Source: Pseudomonadota bacterium (GTDB lineage Bacteria; Pseudomonadota; Gammaproteobacteria; Steroidobacterales; Steroidobacteraceae). From it: a stretch of DNA of 16,364 nucleotides. Every line of letters starts with the position of its first letter. The first letter of the stretch is position 1. The translations under genes and the position numbers were made by a program. Of the stretch, positions 16,325 to 16,364 are shown piece by piece. The stretch lies in assembly GCA_003242275.1 (NCBI GenBank), contig QGUX01000044.1, forward strand, positions 1-16,364. Reading direction: 5' to 3'. The notes under the pieces were generated by a model. That model saw only the letters and a list, made by a program, of their open reading frames with translations. It was not told the DNA's origin and did not search any database.

Positions 16325-16364
16325 ATATGGGGGTGTGGCGATAATATAAAAAAAAAAAACAACA
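16271..16364. other. Anomalous window end with poly-A run
   Basis: From 16271 the sequence no longer fits OpgH. The final ~25 bases are almost all A and T, including 12 consecutive A (16348-16359), in a genome that is otherwise very GC-rich. It contains a GCGGCCGC octamer (about 16301-16308), which can occur by chance at this GC content. I see no gene, repeat or element boundary here. It could be a low-quality or chimeric contig end, or a junction with foreign DNA. Confidence 0.5.

Overview
This is a high-GC, gene-dense stretch of a proteobacterial genome, most likely beta- or gammaproteobacterial. The clues are an opgG-opgH (osmoregulated periplasmic glucan) pair, multi-domain hybrid histidine kinases beside a CheR-type methyltransferase, an HDOD protein and a DUF421/YetF membrane protein. 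I see no RNA genes, insertion sequences, CRISPR arrays or prophage genes. No gap without a gene exceeds about 220 bases.

Layout. Bases 1-663 (+) hold the C-terminal end of a protein with a Calx-beta-like domain. It converges on a long block of minus-strand genes running from 14092 down to 675. Read in the direction of transcription, that block has two parts. The first is metabolic and miscellaneous: an aldehyde dehydrogenase overlapping a glutamate dehydrogenase, then an HDOD-domain protein, then a DUF421 membrane protein. The second is a signalling cluster: a Cache-PAS-GAF hybrid kinase; a CHASE3-GAF hybrid kinase with three receiver domains; a CheR-type methyltransferase; a 37-codon ORF that looks like what is left of cheB; and a REC-histidine kinase fusion. 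At the right end a roughly 217-base divergent intergenic region leads into plus-strand opgG and the first ~130 codons of opgH. The opgH frame is lost close to the window end.

How the genes fit together. In the signalling cluster the kinase stop lies 8 bases from the CheR ATG (or overlaps a GTG start). The CheR stop overlaps the start of the small ORF (ATGA), and the small ORF stop overlaps the start of the REC-kinase (ATGA). This argues for one translationally coupled operon. Two membrane-anchored sensors carry four receiver domains in total, and a soluble REC-kinase carries a fifth, so a branched phosphorelay is plausible. No Hpt domain, output DNA-binding domain or chemoreceptor is visible here. 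CheR methyltransferases of this arrangement are usually paired with a CheB methylesterase; here its slot is occupied by a 37-aa remnant with intact start, ribosome-binding site and stop overlaps. This is the most unusual feature of the window.

Other points of note: the Cache kinase has no ATG, GTG or TTG start that would preserve its first membrane helix; a perfect 8-bp inverted repeat sits just upstream of the CHASE3 kinase start; and opgH loses family resemblance abruptly at about 16271, before an AT-rich, poly-A window end.
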